From NCBI RefSeq assembly GCF_900129325.1, contig NZ_FQUP01000004.1:1-64000 (forward strand): a DNA stretch of 64,000 bases. Reading direction: 5' to 3'. Of this stretch, positions 37,347 to 46,171 are shown one piece after another; the first letter of the stretch is position 1, and every line of letters begins with the position of its first letter. The translations under genes and the position numbers were made by a program. The stretch is from Kaistia soli DSM 19436. Lineage in GTDB: Bacteria > Pseudomonadota > Alphaproteobacteria > Rhizobiales > Kaistiaceae. Below the pieces are notes generated by a model, which saw only the letters and a list, made by a program, of their open reading frames with translations, did no database searches and was not told the DNA's origin.

Positions 37347-38222
37347 GTTTCATGCCTCACAGATATTAGTTCACTGTCTTGAGACACGTCGACTGTCAGA
37401 TCAATTAGGTTTGAGGCCGCACGCGGCCTGGCTGTTGGCCTATAGTCGAAGATATCCCAGATTTCGCAAGCTCATCGCTGCCGGGGAAAAGTCAGGAAAA
37501 TAACTGTCGCGAAAGGTCAGCCGCAAAGCTCGGCATTCCGCTGATGACATTTGCGTCACCAAGGTCATCGTCGGTGTTACCTTGCAGCTGGAAACAAGCA
37601 CTGCCTCGAGAGTTGAGTGCATCATGCCCGCTGCCGGGTAACCAGACTCGCTTCCTTCGCTGCCACTCTTTGCGGCTCCGGTCCTTCGGCCGCGGTACGC
37701 GCGGTGCGTGAACGCTGGGTCATGTCATGTGGTGGTGACTCCGCGTGAGGCCGCGGGAATGGTCCTGCGGCTGATCTGAAGGGTGCGAACCATCCCGATA
37801 CCAGCAGACGTCGCCTTGGGCGCGAACCCCGACTGTCCGATCAAGTGGCAGAGTTCCCAATACCGCTCCGGATACAATTTCCGCTCGTGGTGCAACGCCG
37901 ACCAAGTTCGTTCCCACCTCAACACAGGCTGGAACCCGGCGCGTCCGACCTATCTAGAACTTATACGTTAAAGGAGACAATCACACGGATAGGCACTTGG
38001 AACGGGCTTGGGCCCTGCCGACGTCAACAGTACTCTGAAATATTATATCGCGTATTCTGAAACTAATCTCGATATTTTGTCAAGTTACAACTATTACTAT
38101 TGCTTTTAACATAAGGTACAACTTTTCTTCACTATAGACTGTGCGCGACGAACTGTGGTCCGTACTTAGTTATACATCCTGGTTTCGGTCCGCCGGTATA
38201 GCGGCGGCGGACCTTGGTTCGA
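37347..38222. other. 876-bp non-coding stretch with an AT-rich patch
   Basis: No gene is recognisable. Several short frames (37720-37971) have no known similarity. From about 38030 to 38130 base composition falls sharply to AT-rich (for example TATTATATCG and TTACTATTGC), unlike the surrounding high-GC DNA, which suggests foreign DNA or an intergenic insertion remnant. Confidence 0.5.
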
Positions 38223-38981
38223 TTACCAGGGATAGGTTTCGTCGATCGACCCGGTAAATGTGCCGGTCGGGCCGTCGCTGGCGAGTAGCGCGACGCGGAC
38301 GGCCTCGGCGGCGCCCTGCTGGACGGTTTCGGTGCCTTCGTAGTTGTTGAGCGCAGTGCTGGTGAAGCCGGGCGTCACGGCGTTGACCTTGATGCCCTCT
38401 GCCTCGAGATCGATGGCAAACGCCAGCGTAATGGCGTTGAGCGCGGTCTTTGAAGCGCCATAGCCGGGGTTGAAAGCCGCGCGATAGGGATGAGGCGCGG
38501 CGTTGATCGTAAGCGACCCGAGGCCGCTCGAGACGTTGACAATGCGTGCGCCCTTCGACTTGCGCAGCAGGGGTACGAAGGCCTGAGTCACGGCGAGGAC
38601 GCCAAAGACATTCGTCTCCCAGATGGTCCTTACTTCGTCGACCGAGATCAGCGTCGCCCGCGAGCGCTGAACATAGTCCTGCATTGTCTCGACTTCCTGG
38701 CCATTTGCCCGGGAAATGGCGGCATTGTTGACGAGGATGTCGAGGCGGCCAAATTGCTGTTCGACCTCAGCGACGGCGGCTCGGATCGAGGCGTTGTCGG
38801 TGACGTCGAGCTGAATGGGATAAACGTCTCCGTCAATGGTCTGGGCCGCCGATTTGCCGCGATCGAGGTTACGGGAGGCGAGCAGCACCGTGAGTCCATT
38901 GGCAGCGAGATCGGTGGCGATCTGAAGCCCGATGCCCTGATTGGCGCCGGTAACGAGGGCGATGTGTGAGTTTTCAGCCAT
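38223..38981 (-). CDS. SDR-family oxidoreductase (carbonyl-reductase-like)
   Basis: This 252-residue SDR has the cofactor motif TGANQGIG (residues 10-17), NNAA, Ser of NVSSGLGSL and a long YxxxK region ending in YGASKTALN. Similarity is closest to carbonyl-reductase-like SDRs. The ATG at 38981 is chosen; the frame upstream overlaps the AraC promoter. It diverges from an AraC regulator, which probably controls it. Confidence 0.88.
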   Translation of the reverse strand: MAENSHIALVTGANQGIGLQIATDLAANGLTVLLASRNLDRGKSAAQTIDGDVYPIQLDVTDNASIRAAVAEVEQQFGRLDILVNNAAISRANGQEVETMQDYVQRSRATLISVDEVRTIWETNVFGVLAVTQAFVPLLRKSKGARIVNVSSGLGSLTINAAPHPYRAAFNPGYGASKTALNAITLAFAIDLEAEGIKVNAVTPGFTSTALNNYEGTETVQQGAAEAVRVALLASDGPTGTFTGSIDETYPW

Positions 38982-39030
38982 GGCGTGATCCTGTTCTGGG
39001 TTGGCGAACAGGAGATGGTCATCGACAGTC

Positions 39031-39053
39031 GGACGTTCTATATCTAAACGTCC
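39031..39053. promoter_or_regulatory. Operator candidate between SDR and AraC genes
   Basis: GGACGTT (39031-39037) and AACGTCC (39047-39053) form a perfect 7-bp inverted repeat with nine AT-rich bases between, in the 96-bp divergent gap. It is the likely site for the AraC regulator. Confidence 0.55.
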
Positions 39054-39077
39054 AATATTCATTCGAATGAGTCCAGA

Positions 39078-40025
39078 ATGGCTGATCCCCTCACTCAGAT
39101 TGTCGGCCTGCTGCAGCCGGGCGCGCCGTTCTCCAAATGCGTCACGGGATCGGGACCATGGCGTGTGAGACGGACGCAATCGCCTAATCCCTATTACGTC
39201 GCGGTGCTCAAGGGGAGCCTACGCTACCTGGATCACCAAAGCGGCGAGGTCATCATCGGTGCAGGCGACTTCATCCTGATCCCCTTCGCTCATGACTTTA
39301 TGATGTGGAGTGACGTGGCAAGCGATGACAATGACATGGTCATCGATCCTGTCATATTGCCGGGAGGCGGGTATCGCGTCGGCAGCGTTGATGGCCCGAT
39401 CGATATGCGCGCGCTGGTGGGCTACTGCGTATTCAACTCCGACGATGCGACCTTGCTGTCGTCGCTGCTGCCGGGACTAGTGGTGGTGCGAGGCGAGCAT
39501 CGCCTGGCTATGTTGATGCAGTTGCTGGGCGACGAGGCCGTTGGCAGCAAGCCGGGACGAGAAGTGGTCCTGCAGCATCTCCTGGAAGTGCTGCTGATCG
39601 AGGCGTTTCGGTCGGCGGCCGAGCTGGGCGACGCCCCTGGATTGCTACGCGGCCTTGCGGACGATCGACTGGCCGTGGCGATAAGGGGCATGCATACAAG
39701 GCCAGAGCGCGGATGGACCGTGGCCGAACTGGCGCGAGAAGTAGCTTTGTCTCGGTCGGGTTTTTATCAGCGGTTTCAGAGCGCGGTCGGCATGGCGCCG
39801 ATGGAATATCTGAAGGCCTGGCGGCTGGCTTTGGCCAAGGACCTTTTGCGCAAGCGGGAGGCCAGCGTCGGGGAAATCGCCCGACGGGTTGGATACAGCT
39901 CCGCGAGCGCCTTCAGCGTGGCTTTCACGCGTGATGTGGGCATGTCGCCGGCACGCTACGCGCGCGACACATTTGCGAGCTTGCCCGGTATGGCGTCAGA
40001 GGAGTTTGAAGGCGCCATCGCCTAA
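39078..40025 (+). CDS. AraC-family regulator with cupin_6 sensor domain
   Basis: This 315-residue regulator has an amino-terminal cupin_6 domain (VAVLKGSLRYL, GAGDFILIPFAHDF) and two carboxy-terminal HTH units (WTVAELAREVALSRSGFYQRF and VGEIARRVGYSSASAFSVAF). Such proteins commonly control a divergent SDR gene and respond to aldehydes. ATG at 39078. Confidence 0.9.
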   Translation: MADPLTQIVGLLQPGAPFSKCVTGSGPWRVRRTQSPNPYYVAVLKGSLRYLDHQSGEVIIGAGDFILIPFAHDFMMWSDVASDDNDMVIDPVILPGGGYRVGSVDGPIDMRALVGYCVFNSDDATLLSSLLPGLVVVRGEHRLAMLMQLLGDEAVGSKPGREVVLQHLLEVLLIEAFRSAAELGDAPGLLRGLADDRLAVAIRGMHTRPERGWTVAELAREVALSRSGFYQRFQSAVGMAPMEYLKAWRLALAKDLLRKREASVGEIARRVGYSSASAFSVAFTRDVGMSPARYARDTFASLPGMASEEFEGAIA

Positions 40026-40504
40026 CCTTGCTCGCCTGGCTTATCGCTTGAGGAAGGGACGAGCCAATCCGCGCGAGCATCGGATCCGCCCTCCCCTGAC
40101 GCGAGGCGGCTAGCCGAGCGCGAGCGTGCTCGACCACAGGTTGGGCGTCGGCACCCGGCATGTGGAACGTCGCGGCGCCGAGGCGGAGGATGGTGACGCC
40201 CCGAGATGTGACGGTTTCCATGATCTTGCCATCTGAGCCCGCGGAGCCGAGGCTCATGTGGCAGCGTTGCCGCGACTGGCCTTCACCAGCTCGGCGATGA
40301 CGCTCGAGGGTGATGGCCGCCTTCCGCGCCGCACGGCCCTCTTGGGCAAAGTCGATCCAACCTTCGTTGCCGGCGACTGATCGGTCGCGAGGCTGTATGC
40401 AGATTGCAACAGCCGCGGCAGGCGTCACCGTCGGGACCTGTTTGCCGGCATTGATTCGAAGCAGCCTCAAATAGCAGACTCATTGATGGAATGGGCATCG
40501 GCCG
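40026..40504. other. 479-bp stretch with degraded coding sequence
   Basis: No intact gene. A minus-strand frame carries a segment reading GVTILRLGAATFHMPGADAQ, which looks like the tail of a once-coding gene but could not be assigned. It precedes a TetR scrap. Confidence 0.35.
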
Positions 40505-40597
40505 CCGAGCCTCTACGGCGCATTCGGCGACAAGAGCGGCCTGCTTCTTGAGGCGCTGCGTCGCTATTCGGACAATTCCCTGGCTGAGATCAACCTT
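40505..40597 (+). pseudogene. TetR regulator fragment
   Basis: The reading PSLYGAFGDKSGLLLEALRRY matches the end of the TetR DNA-binding domain (the SLYxxFGDKxxLxxEAL pattern). There is no helix-turn-helix start and the frame closes soon, so only an inner fragment remains. Confidence 0.6.
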
Positions 40598-40605
40598 GCC
40601 CCCTC

Positions 40606-40671
40606 GTGTCTCCGCTGCCCATATCGAATGACATAATCGCTTCGGCCACTGTCACCGTCGAGCGCGACATC
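40606..40671 (+). pseudogene. GreA-like fragment related to the 35448 gene
   Basis: The segment reads VSPLPISNDIIAS...ATVTVERDI and corresponds to VSPPPLSNDMVAFGHTVTFV in the intact GreA-like gene (about 35701-35760), with a short deletion. It is fused directly behind the TetR scrap and ends at a TGA, suggesting that a second copy decayed. Confidence 0.6.
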
Positions 40672-40951
40672 AACCCTTGATTTTCAGGCGTAGGCCGTTG
40701 GTAAGTTCGATCATCCCGCCGGCGAGATCCTCGTGGCTTTGGTCCAAGCGGCAATTCGTGACTCGCGTGTCATACCAGGGCGAGAAGATCACCAGACTGC
40801 TGGATGCACCGCGTTTACGAGGTTCCGCCTCGCCAAAGCATCTGCGGGCCTCGCGCTCGCAGTCGGCCCTGACCCAGCCGCCCGTGGCGATCGCGGTTCC
40901 TTGCCATGCCGGCGCTACGCGGTCAACGATATCCAGCTTGTAGACGGGCAT
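40670..40951 (-). CDS. Hypothetical protein, 93 residues
   Basis: The start ATG at 40951 has GGGAG seven bases upstream, better than the GTG at 40984. The sequence opens MPVYKLDIVDRVAPAWQGTA and contains SSLVIFSPWYDTRVTN, with no recognised domain, signal or membrane segment. Conserved-looking small proteins of this kind occur singly in rhizobial genomes. Its role is unknown. Confidence 0.5.
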   Translation of the reverse strand: MPVYKLDIVDRVAPAWQGTAIATGGWVRADCEREARRCFGEAEPRKRGASSSLVIFSPWYDTRVTNCRLDQSHEDLAGGMIELTNGLRLKIKG

Positions 40952-41119
40952 TCGCTTCTCCCGGGATGCAACGCTGACGCTCACGCGATGGCAACGTCGG
41001 CCCCTCGGCGACGTTCCCGGTTACACCTCCACCCCGTCAACGGAACCGCCCTCAATTCGGCACGTTTGCTCCGGTGAATCGGCCGCTTGTCGCGGCCCCC
41101 AAAGAACCGGGAGTGAACG

Positions 41120-43213
41120 ATGGCCGATCGCAATAAGACGGGGACAAGCGAGCCGACATCCCGCGGAGCCGGGGGCGAACTACACCAGACTGCGTCGCAG
41201 CGTGACCAGCGCACCACGACCAATCATGGCGTCCCGATCAGCGATAACCAGAATTCGCTGAAGGGCGGCAAGCGCGGTCCGACTCTGCTCGAAGATTTCG
41301 TCCTCCGCGAGAAAATCCAGCATTTCGATCATGAGCGCATCCCGGAGCGCATCGTTCATGCCCGCGGTTCCGCGGCGCATGGCTATTTCGAGCTGACGGA
41401 ATCGCTCGCCGACGTAACGCGCGCAAAAGTCCTGACGGAGGTCGGCGCGAGAACCGAAGTCTTTGTCCGCTTTTCGACGGTGGCTGGCGGCGCCGGCTCG
41501 GTCGATACGCCGCGCGATGTCCGGGGCTTCGCAGTCAAATTCTACACGAATGAAGGTAATTGGGACCTAGTCGGCAACGACATCCCGGTGTTCTTCATTC
41601 AGGATGCGATCAAGTTCCCCGATCTGATCCATGCGGTCAAGATGGAGGCCGACCGCGGCTATCCGCAAGCCGCAAGTGCTCATGACACCTTCTGGGACTT
41701 TATCGGCCTCATGCCGGAGTCCACCCACATGATAATGTGGGCGATGTCCGATCGCGGCCTCCCGCGTTCTTACCGGATGATCGAAGGCTTCGGCGTCAAC
41801 ACCTTCCGCCTGCTCGATGAGAATGATGACGCGGTGTTCGTCAAGTTCCATTGGCGGCCGAAGCTAGGTCTGCAGTCGACCTGCTGGGACGAGGCGGTCA
41901 AGATCGCAGGCGCCGATCCAGATTACCATCGCCGCGATCTGCACGAAGCGATCGCGGCGGGCGACTTCCCCGAATGGGACTTCGGTGTTCAGGTCCTGAC
42001 GCAGGCTGAAGCAGACGCACTGCCATTTGATATCCTCGACGCGACCAAGCTGATTCCGGAGGAGATGGTTCCGATCCGTTTCGTCGGGCGCATGGTGCTG
42101 GACCGCAACCCGGACAATTTCTTCGCCGAAACGGAGCAGGTAGCCTTCCTGCCAACCAATATGCCGCCCGGCATCGATGTATCGGACGATCCGCTGCTTC
42201 AGGGACGACTGTTCTCCTACCAGGACACGCAGCTCTCACGCCTCGGCACGGTCAACTTCAACCAGCTGCCGGTCAATCAGGCTAAGGGGTGCCCCTACCA
42301 AAATTTCCAGCGTGATGGCCAGATGCAGACCAAGGTATTCACCGGCCGCGCCAATTATGAGCCAAACAGCCTGGCCGAGTATGGCGAGATCGGCGGCCCG
42401 CGCGAAGATCCCAAGGGTGGATTCCGCAGCTTTGCCGCGCCTACCGAAGGTAGCAAGGTGCGGCTTCGCGCCGAAACTTTTGCGGATCATTATACCCAAG
42501 CTCGGCTGTTCTTCCGCTCGCAGACGCCGATTGAGCAGGCACATCTTGCCAGTGCTATCGTCTTCGAGCTGTCCAAAGTGGTGCTTGAGCCGGTGCGGCT
42601 GCGCGTGATCAGCAACCTGCGCAATGTCGACGAGGACCTCGCTAAGCGCGTCGCGGACGGCCTGAACATGGATTTGCCCGCGGCGTCGAAGGCTGACGTT
42701 GAACCCCAGGCGATGGACCTGTCGCCGGCGCTGCGCATCATCGGCAAGTATCCCCCGTCGTTGAAAGGGCGCACGGTCGCGATCCTGGTGACGGACGGTG
42801 CTGATCGAACGATCATCGACGCACTGCGCGCAGCGGCCGAAGGCGACGGTGCAGCGGTCAAGATCGTGGCGCCCAAGATCGGCGGCGTGGTGCTGAAGAA
42901 CGGCGAGAAGGTGAAGGCAGATGGGCAGCTCGCCGGCTCACCGTCGGTACTGTTCGACGCGGTCGCCCTGGCGCTTTCCGATGCGGGATGCGCGCAGCTC
43001 CTGAACGAAGCCGCAGCCGTCAATTTCGTCAGTGATGCATTCAGCCACCTGAAGGCGATCGGCTACAGCCAGGAAGCGAAGCCGCTGCTTGACAAGGCCG
43101 GTGTCTTTGCCGATCCGGGCATCGTGTTGCTCGATGCGAAGCAGGGTGGTTTTGCCGAACACGCTGCAACCCGCCAATGGGATCGTGAGCCGAAGCTGCG
43201 CATGTTGGCATAG
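41120..43213 (+). CDS. katE: Large-subunit catalase HPII (KatE type)
   Basis: This 697-residue catalase has the clade II catalase core followed by a flavodoxin-like carboxy-terminal domain ([19 protein letters not shown], about residues 550-690). Core motifs include [15 protein letters not shown] with the distal His, [20 protein letters not shown] and [20 protein letters not shown]. It dismutates peroxide in the cytoplasm, often in stationary phase. It is a second peroxide defence next to ahpC. ATG follows GGGAG. Confidence 0.95.
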   Translation: MADRNKTGTSEPTSRGAGGELHQTASQRDQRTTTNHGVPISDNQNSLKGGKRGPTLLEDFVLREKIQHFDHERIPERIVHARGSAAHGYFELTESLADVTRAKVLTEVGARTEVFVRFSTVAGGAGSVDTPRDVRGFAVKFYTNEGNWDLVGNDIPVFFIQDAIKFPDLIHAVKMEADRGYPQAASAHDTFWDFIGLMPESTHMIMWAMSDRGLPRSYRMIEGFGVNTFRLLDENDDAVFVKFHWRPKLGLQSTCWDEAVKIAGADPDYHRRDLHEAIAAGDFPEWDFGVQVLTQAEADALPFDILDATKLIPEEMVPIRFVGRMVLDRNPDNFFAETEQVAFLPTNMPPGIDVSDDPLLQGRLFSYQDTQLSRLGTVNFNQLPVNQAKGCPYQNFQRDGQMQTKVFTGRANYEPNSLAEYGEIGGPREDPKGGFRSFAAPTEGSKVRLRAETFADHYTQARLFFRSQTPIEQAHLASAIVFELSKVVLEPVRLRVISNLRNVDEDLAKRVADGLNMDLPAASKADVEPQAMDLSPALRIIGKYPPSLKGRTVAILVTDGADRTIIDALRAAAEGDGAAVKIVAPKIGGVVLKNGEKVKADGQLAGSPSVLFDAVALALSDAGCAQLLNEAAAVNFVSDAFSHLKAIGYSQEAKPLLDKAGVFADPGIVLLDAKQGGFAEHAATRQWDREPKLRMLA

Positions 43214-43245
43214 GCAGACTCCCCCCCTCCGCATCGTCGAGGAGG

Positions 43246-43683
43246 TTGGCAGTATCGGGGGCTTTGGACGGCACCGCCTCGCCCGACGCTGGTCTGGCGG
43301 TCGAGGATCGCGAGATGACTTGCCATGCGCGCGTCGTTCTCGACGCCTATGACGAGCGCTGTGCCATCAGCGGCCTGAGGCTGATCAATGGCGGCGGCCG
43401 AGCCGAGAGTCCCAGCAGCGCATATCGTCCGGTCGAAGCCATTGGGCGGGATATCATTAGCAACGGCATTGCGCTTTCCGGAACGGCCCATTGGATGTTC
43501 GACCGCGGATTGATCGGTCTATCGGATGAGCTCAAGATCTTGATCTCCCGCCACGTGAATGACGCGGACAGCGTACGATCCTTCGTCAATCGCAGCGGAC
43601 GGGTGCTGGCGCCCGAAAGAGCTTTTCAGCGACCGCATCCGCACTTCCTGCAATAGCATCGGCAGCACTGCTTCAAACAGTAA
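43246..43683 (+). pseudogene. HNH endonuclease remnant with compensated frameshift and nonsense codon
   Basis: The frame shows YDERCAISGLRLINGGGRAE, DIISNGIALSGTAHWMFDRG and ILISRHVNDADSVRSF, typical for an HNH nuclease. The usual AAHIRPVE segment is replaced by SSAYRPVE because an extra base near 43408 and a missing base near 43426 shift the frame locally; the His codon (CAT 43421-43423) is still there out of frame. Near the end TAG (43654-43656) replaces the family Trp and HRQHCFKQ follows before TAA at 43681. The amino terminus is missing. Confidence 0.75.
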
Positions 43684-44183
43684 GTCAGCAGTTTCGGCTC
43701 CGCCAGTCGGCTCGTCCTCGGCTCCCGGCAAGCAAAAACCCAACCGGTACAGAAGGTCGACGACCGCGCGGATCTGCGGCCATGGCTCATCCTCGTAATC
43801 CAGCCGGTTCCATCACGCCGAGCAGGGCACCGAGCTTGGCCATCACGCCAAGGATGCTGGAAGCCGGGGTGGCGAAGAGATTGGCAGCGAGCGCGTCCTC
43901 GCGAACGCCGGCGCGCTCGTCCTGACGATCTACGTCGGCCGCTCGGCAATATGCCGCCAGCATCGTCCGCGGCTGTCTCGCTGCTGCTACTCGCCCCTGC
44001 GCCGCTCACGAGCCCGACGCGCCTCGTGCCAGTCTCGTCACGCGAGCGCCGGATCGATCTCCGTCGGGGTTTCGCGGCTTTTGACGGCGTTTGCCCTCAA
44101 TCAGTGTCATTCCGGCTTGACTACCCCTCGCTCCGCAAGCGCACGTTGCGGTCATCATCACTCATCGTCGACAGGAGCAGCGG
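43684..44183. other. 500-bp stretch holding a decayed gene
   Basis: Only the minus-strand remnant at about 43730-43950 is recognisable; the rest holds no supported gene. Confidence 0.4.
43730..43950 (-). pseudogene. Remnant of a small conserved rhizobial protein, frameshifted
   Basis: One frame reads ANLFATPASSILGVMAKLGA and a second, after a shift near 43812, reads DYEDEPWPQIRAVVDLLYRL. Joined, they resemble a small conserved hypothetical protein common in rhizobial accessory regions (pattern LLATPAxxLxGVxAKLDA...PWPxIRxxLxDL). No function is known. Confidence 0.4.
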
Positions 44184-45124
44184 GTGAAGATCGAAGCGTT
44201 CAAGCCCGGCAAGGTTCGCTATATCAAGCTCGGCAAAGGCGGCGCCTGGGCCCGGACGGCCATTGATGACGGCATCATCCCGCTCGGGTTTCGGAACGTC
44301 GAGCACGAGATTTGCGCCGCGGGGGAATGGGACGAGTTACGGCGGCGGCTGACAGCGGCAGATCGCCCGGCATCAGGGGCAACGCAGGATGTTCGTGAGC
44401 TGAGGGACTTCTACGAACTTCCCGACGACACGCTGTTTGTGACGATCGCCGACGGCCATCTCTATTGGGCCTTTCCAGACGGGCCGGCCATGGCGGTCGA
44501 GCCTGCCCTCCCCGATGGCCCCAGCCGCTATCGCCGCGCGGCAGCCCCAGGCTGGCGCCGCACAAGCCTTGCCGGCGAGCCGCTCTCGGTCGCCGGCCTT
44601 AGCTCAGCATTGACGCGCACGGCGGGCTATCGTCGGACTATCTGCGCCATCGATCGCGAGGACTATCTGCTGCGCCGCATTCGCGGCGATAGCGATCCTC
44701 TGCATGCTGAGGCAGCGACCCTTCAGGCGTCGATGCAGACCTTGGCTGTTGCGATGATAAGGCAGCTCGACTGGCGGGAGTTCGAGACGCTGGTCGATCT
44801 CGTCTTCACGCGTGGCGGCTGGCGGCGGATCAGCTTGCTCGGCGAGGACATGCCTGACATCGACCTCGCCCTCGACCAGCCGCTCACTGGCGAGCGCGCC
44901 TGGGTGCAGATCAAGACCGAGACAAACAGGCTGAGCTCGACGACTATCTCGAACGCTTCATGAGCGACGGCAGCTATGACCGCTTCTTCTTCGCCTGCCA
45001 CAAGCCGGCAGGCTCGCTTGTGATCGCGGCAGAGCCGCGTCTGCATCTGTGGACAGGCGAGGCGCTCGCTGCCATCGCCATCGAGGTCGGCCTGTTCGGC
45101 TGGCTGATGGACCGAACGCGATAA
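44184..45124 (+). pseudogene. Mrr-type restriction endonuclease gene with a frameshift
   Basis: The first frame (from ATG 44184) covers MKIEAFKPGKVRYIKLGKGG through WREFETLVDLVFTRGGWRR and WVQIKTET. After about 44921 the homology continues in another frame: DKQAELDDYLERFMSDGSYD, then RFFFACHK and EALAAIAIEVGLFGWLMD to a TAA at 45122-45124. The fold is an Mrr_cat nuclease with a possible role in restriction; the frameshift breaks the catalytic core's end. A sequencing error would restore a 313-residue protein. Confidence 0.75.
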
Positions 45125-45228
45125 CGAGCCGGGGCAGCGGCGGCCGCCGCGGACGCTAAGCCTAGCGGAGGCTGAGAGCGCGGCGCCTGCGCCGCCGCCC
45201 TAAGCAGCCCCGGCACACCCTTTTGACG

Positions 45229-45645
45229 CTAGAAGCGCGGCGTCAGCGCTTCTCCGCCATATCCATAGGGCACATCGTCCTTAGGCGAGTAGAGCTCCAT
45301 CCATTCCTCGATCGTCAGCGCCTCGGGAAACACAGCGTATTTTGGCGTGTCGGTCGGTTCCGGTGCGAAGCGGATGCGATATTTGTCGAGCAGCTTGTTG
45401 GCCTTGACGCTGCCCTGCAGCGACCGATGCTTGAGGATCTGGACCAACAGCTCGACCGTGTTCATCGTGCGCGGCCGGCCCTCGATAGTGACCCGATGCC
45501 GCTCGGTGGCGATCGCCTGGACGATGGTATTTGTGTTGAGCGCGCCCTTCCGTCGGCCCTTCGGATTGCCAGACTGGCCGTGTTGGAACTGATGTTCGGC
45601 CGGCGGCTTGCCGTAGCCCGTCGGCGCCCTGTCATCGCTGTTCAA
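45229..45645 (-). CDS. DUF5681 protein (phage-linked), copy 2
   Basis: This 138-residue protein has the DUF5681 signature FQHGQSGNPKGRRKGALNTN. Such proteins occur beside ParB-methylase fusions and terminase genes in prophages and are thought to bind DNA. It overlaps the next DUF5681 gene by 14 bp, suggesting an operon with the methylase. Its role is unknown. Confidence 0.85.
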   Translation of the reverse strand: MNSDDRAPTGYGKPPAEHQFQHGQSGNPKGRRKGALNTNTIVQAIATERHRVTIEGRPRTMNTVELLVQILKHRSLQGSVKANKLLDKYRIRFAPEPTDTPKYAVFPEALTIEEWMELYSPKDDVPYGYGGEALTPRF

Positions 45646-46171
45646 GATCGGGATATCCTCTTCTCAAGTCATCATTGCGCTCATCATCGCTCACGCTCGC
45701 CAGATAGCGCTCGCGAGCAATCGCTATCTGGTCGGCTGACCATATCGGCACCCCGGTCGCGGTTTTCTCTTTGGGCCGCCCGAAAAACTGAACCAAGAGC
45801 GTCCCCATGCCGATGGGCATCGTCTTTGGAATATGGATGACGCCGCCCTGCTCGAGCTCCGGCATTGCGATCGCGCCGTGCGCGTCGAACTGCTGCAGGC
45901 AATAGGCAACCGCCTCGAGATCGCCGGTCATCGCCTTCTTCAGCATCGCCCGGAGCTGCGCTTCCTTCATCGCCACCGTCTTAGCTCGGCCACCCTGCCG
46001 CAGCTTGACCGGCGCGTCGAGCAATGCAGCCATGTCGGTGACCGCCGGTCCCTTCTTCCGCGGCCGCCCGCCGGGATTCCCCGACTGGCCCTTTTTGAAC
46101 CGCGTTCTGGGCGGGGGCCGGCGATAGCCGACGTCTGAGGGAGGACTCTTGTTGTCGGAGGCGTCGCTCAT
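45632..46171 (-). CDS. DUF5681 protein (phage-linked), copy 1
   Basis: This 179-residue DUF5681 member has the signature FKKGQSGNPGGRPRKKGPAV. It is a longer homologue of the 138-residue neighbour and overlaps the ParB-methylase gene by four bases. The tandem pair is probably a phage module. Confidence 0.85.
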   Translation of the reverse strand: MSDASDNKSPPSDVGYRRPPPRTRFKKGQSGNPGGRPRKKGPAVTDMAALLDAPVKLRQGGRAKTVAMKEAQLRAMLKKAMTGDLEAVAYCLQQFDAHGAIAMPELEQGGVIHIPKTMPIGMGTLLVQFFGRPKEKTATGVPIWSADQIAIARERYLASVSDDERNDDLRRGYPDLEQR

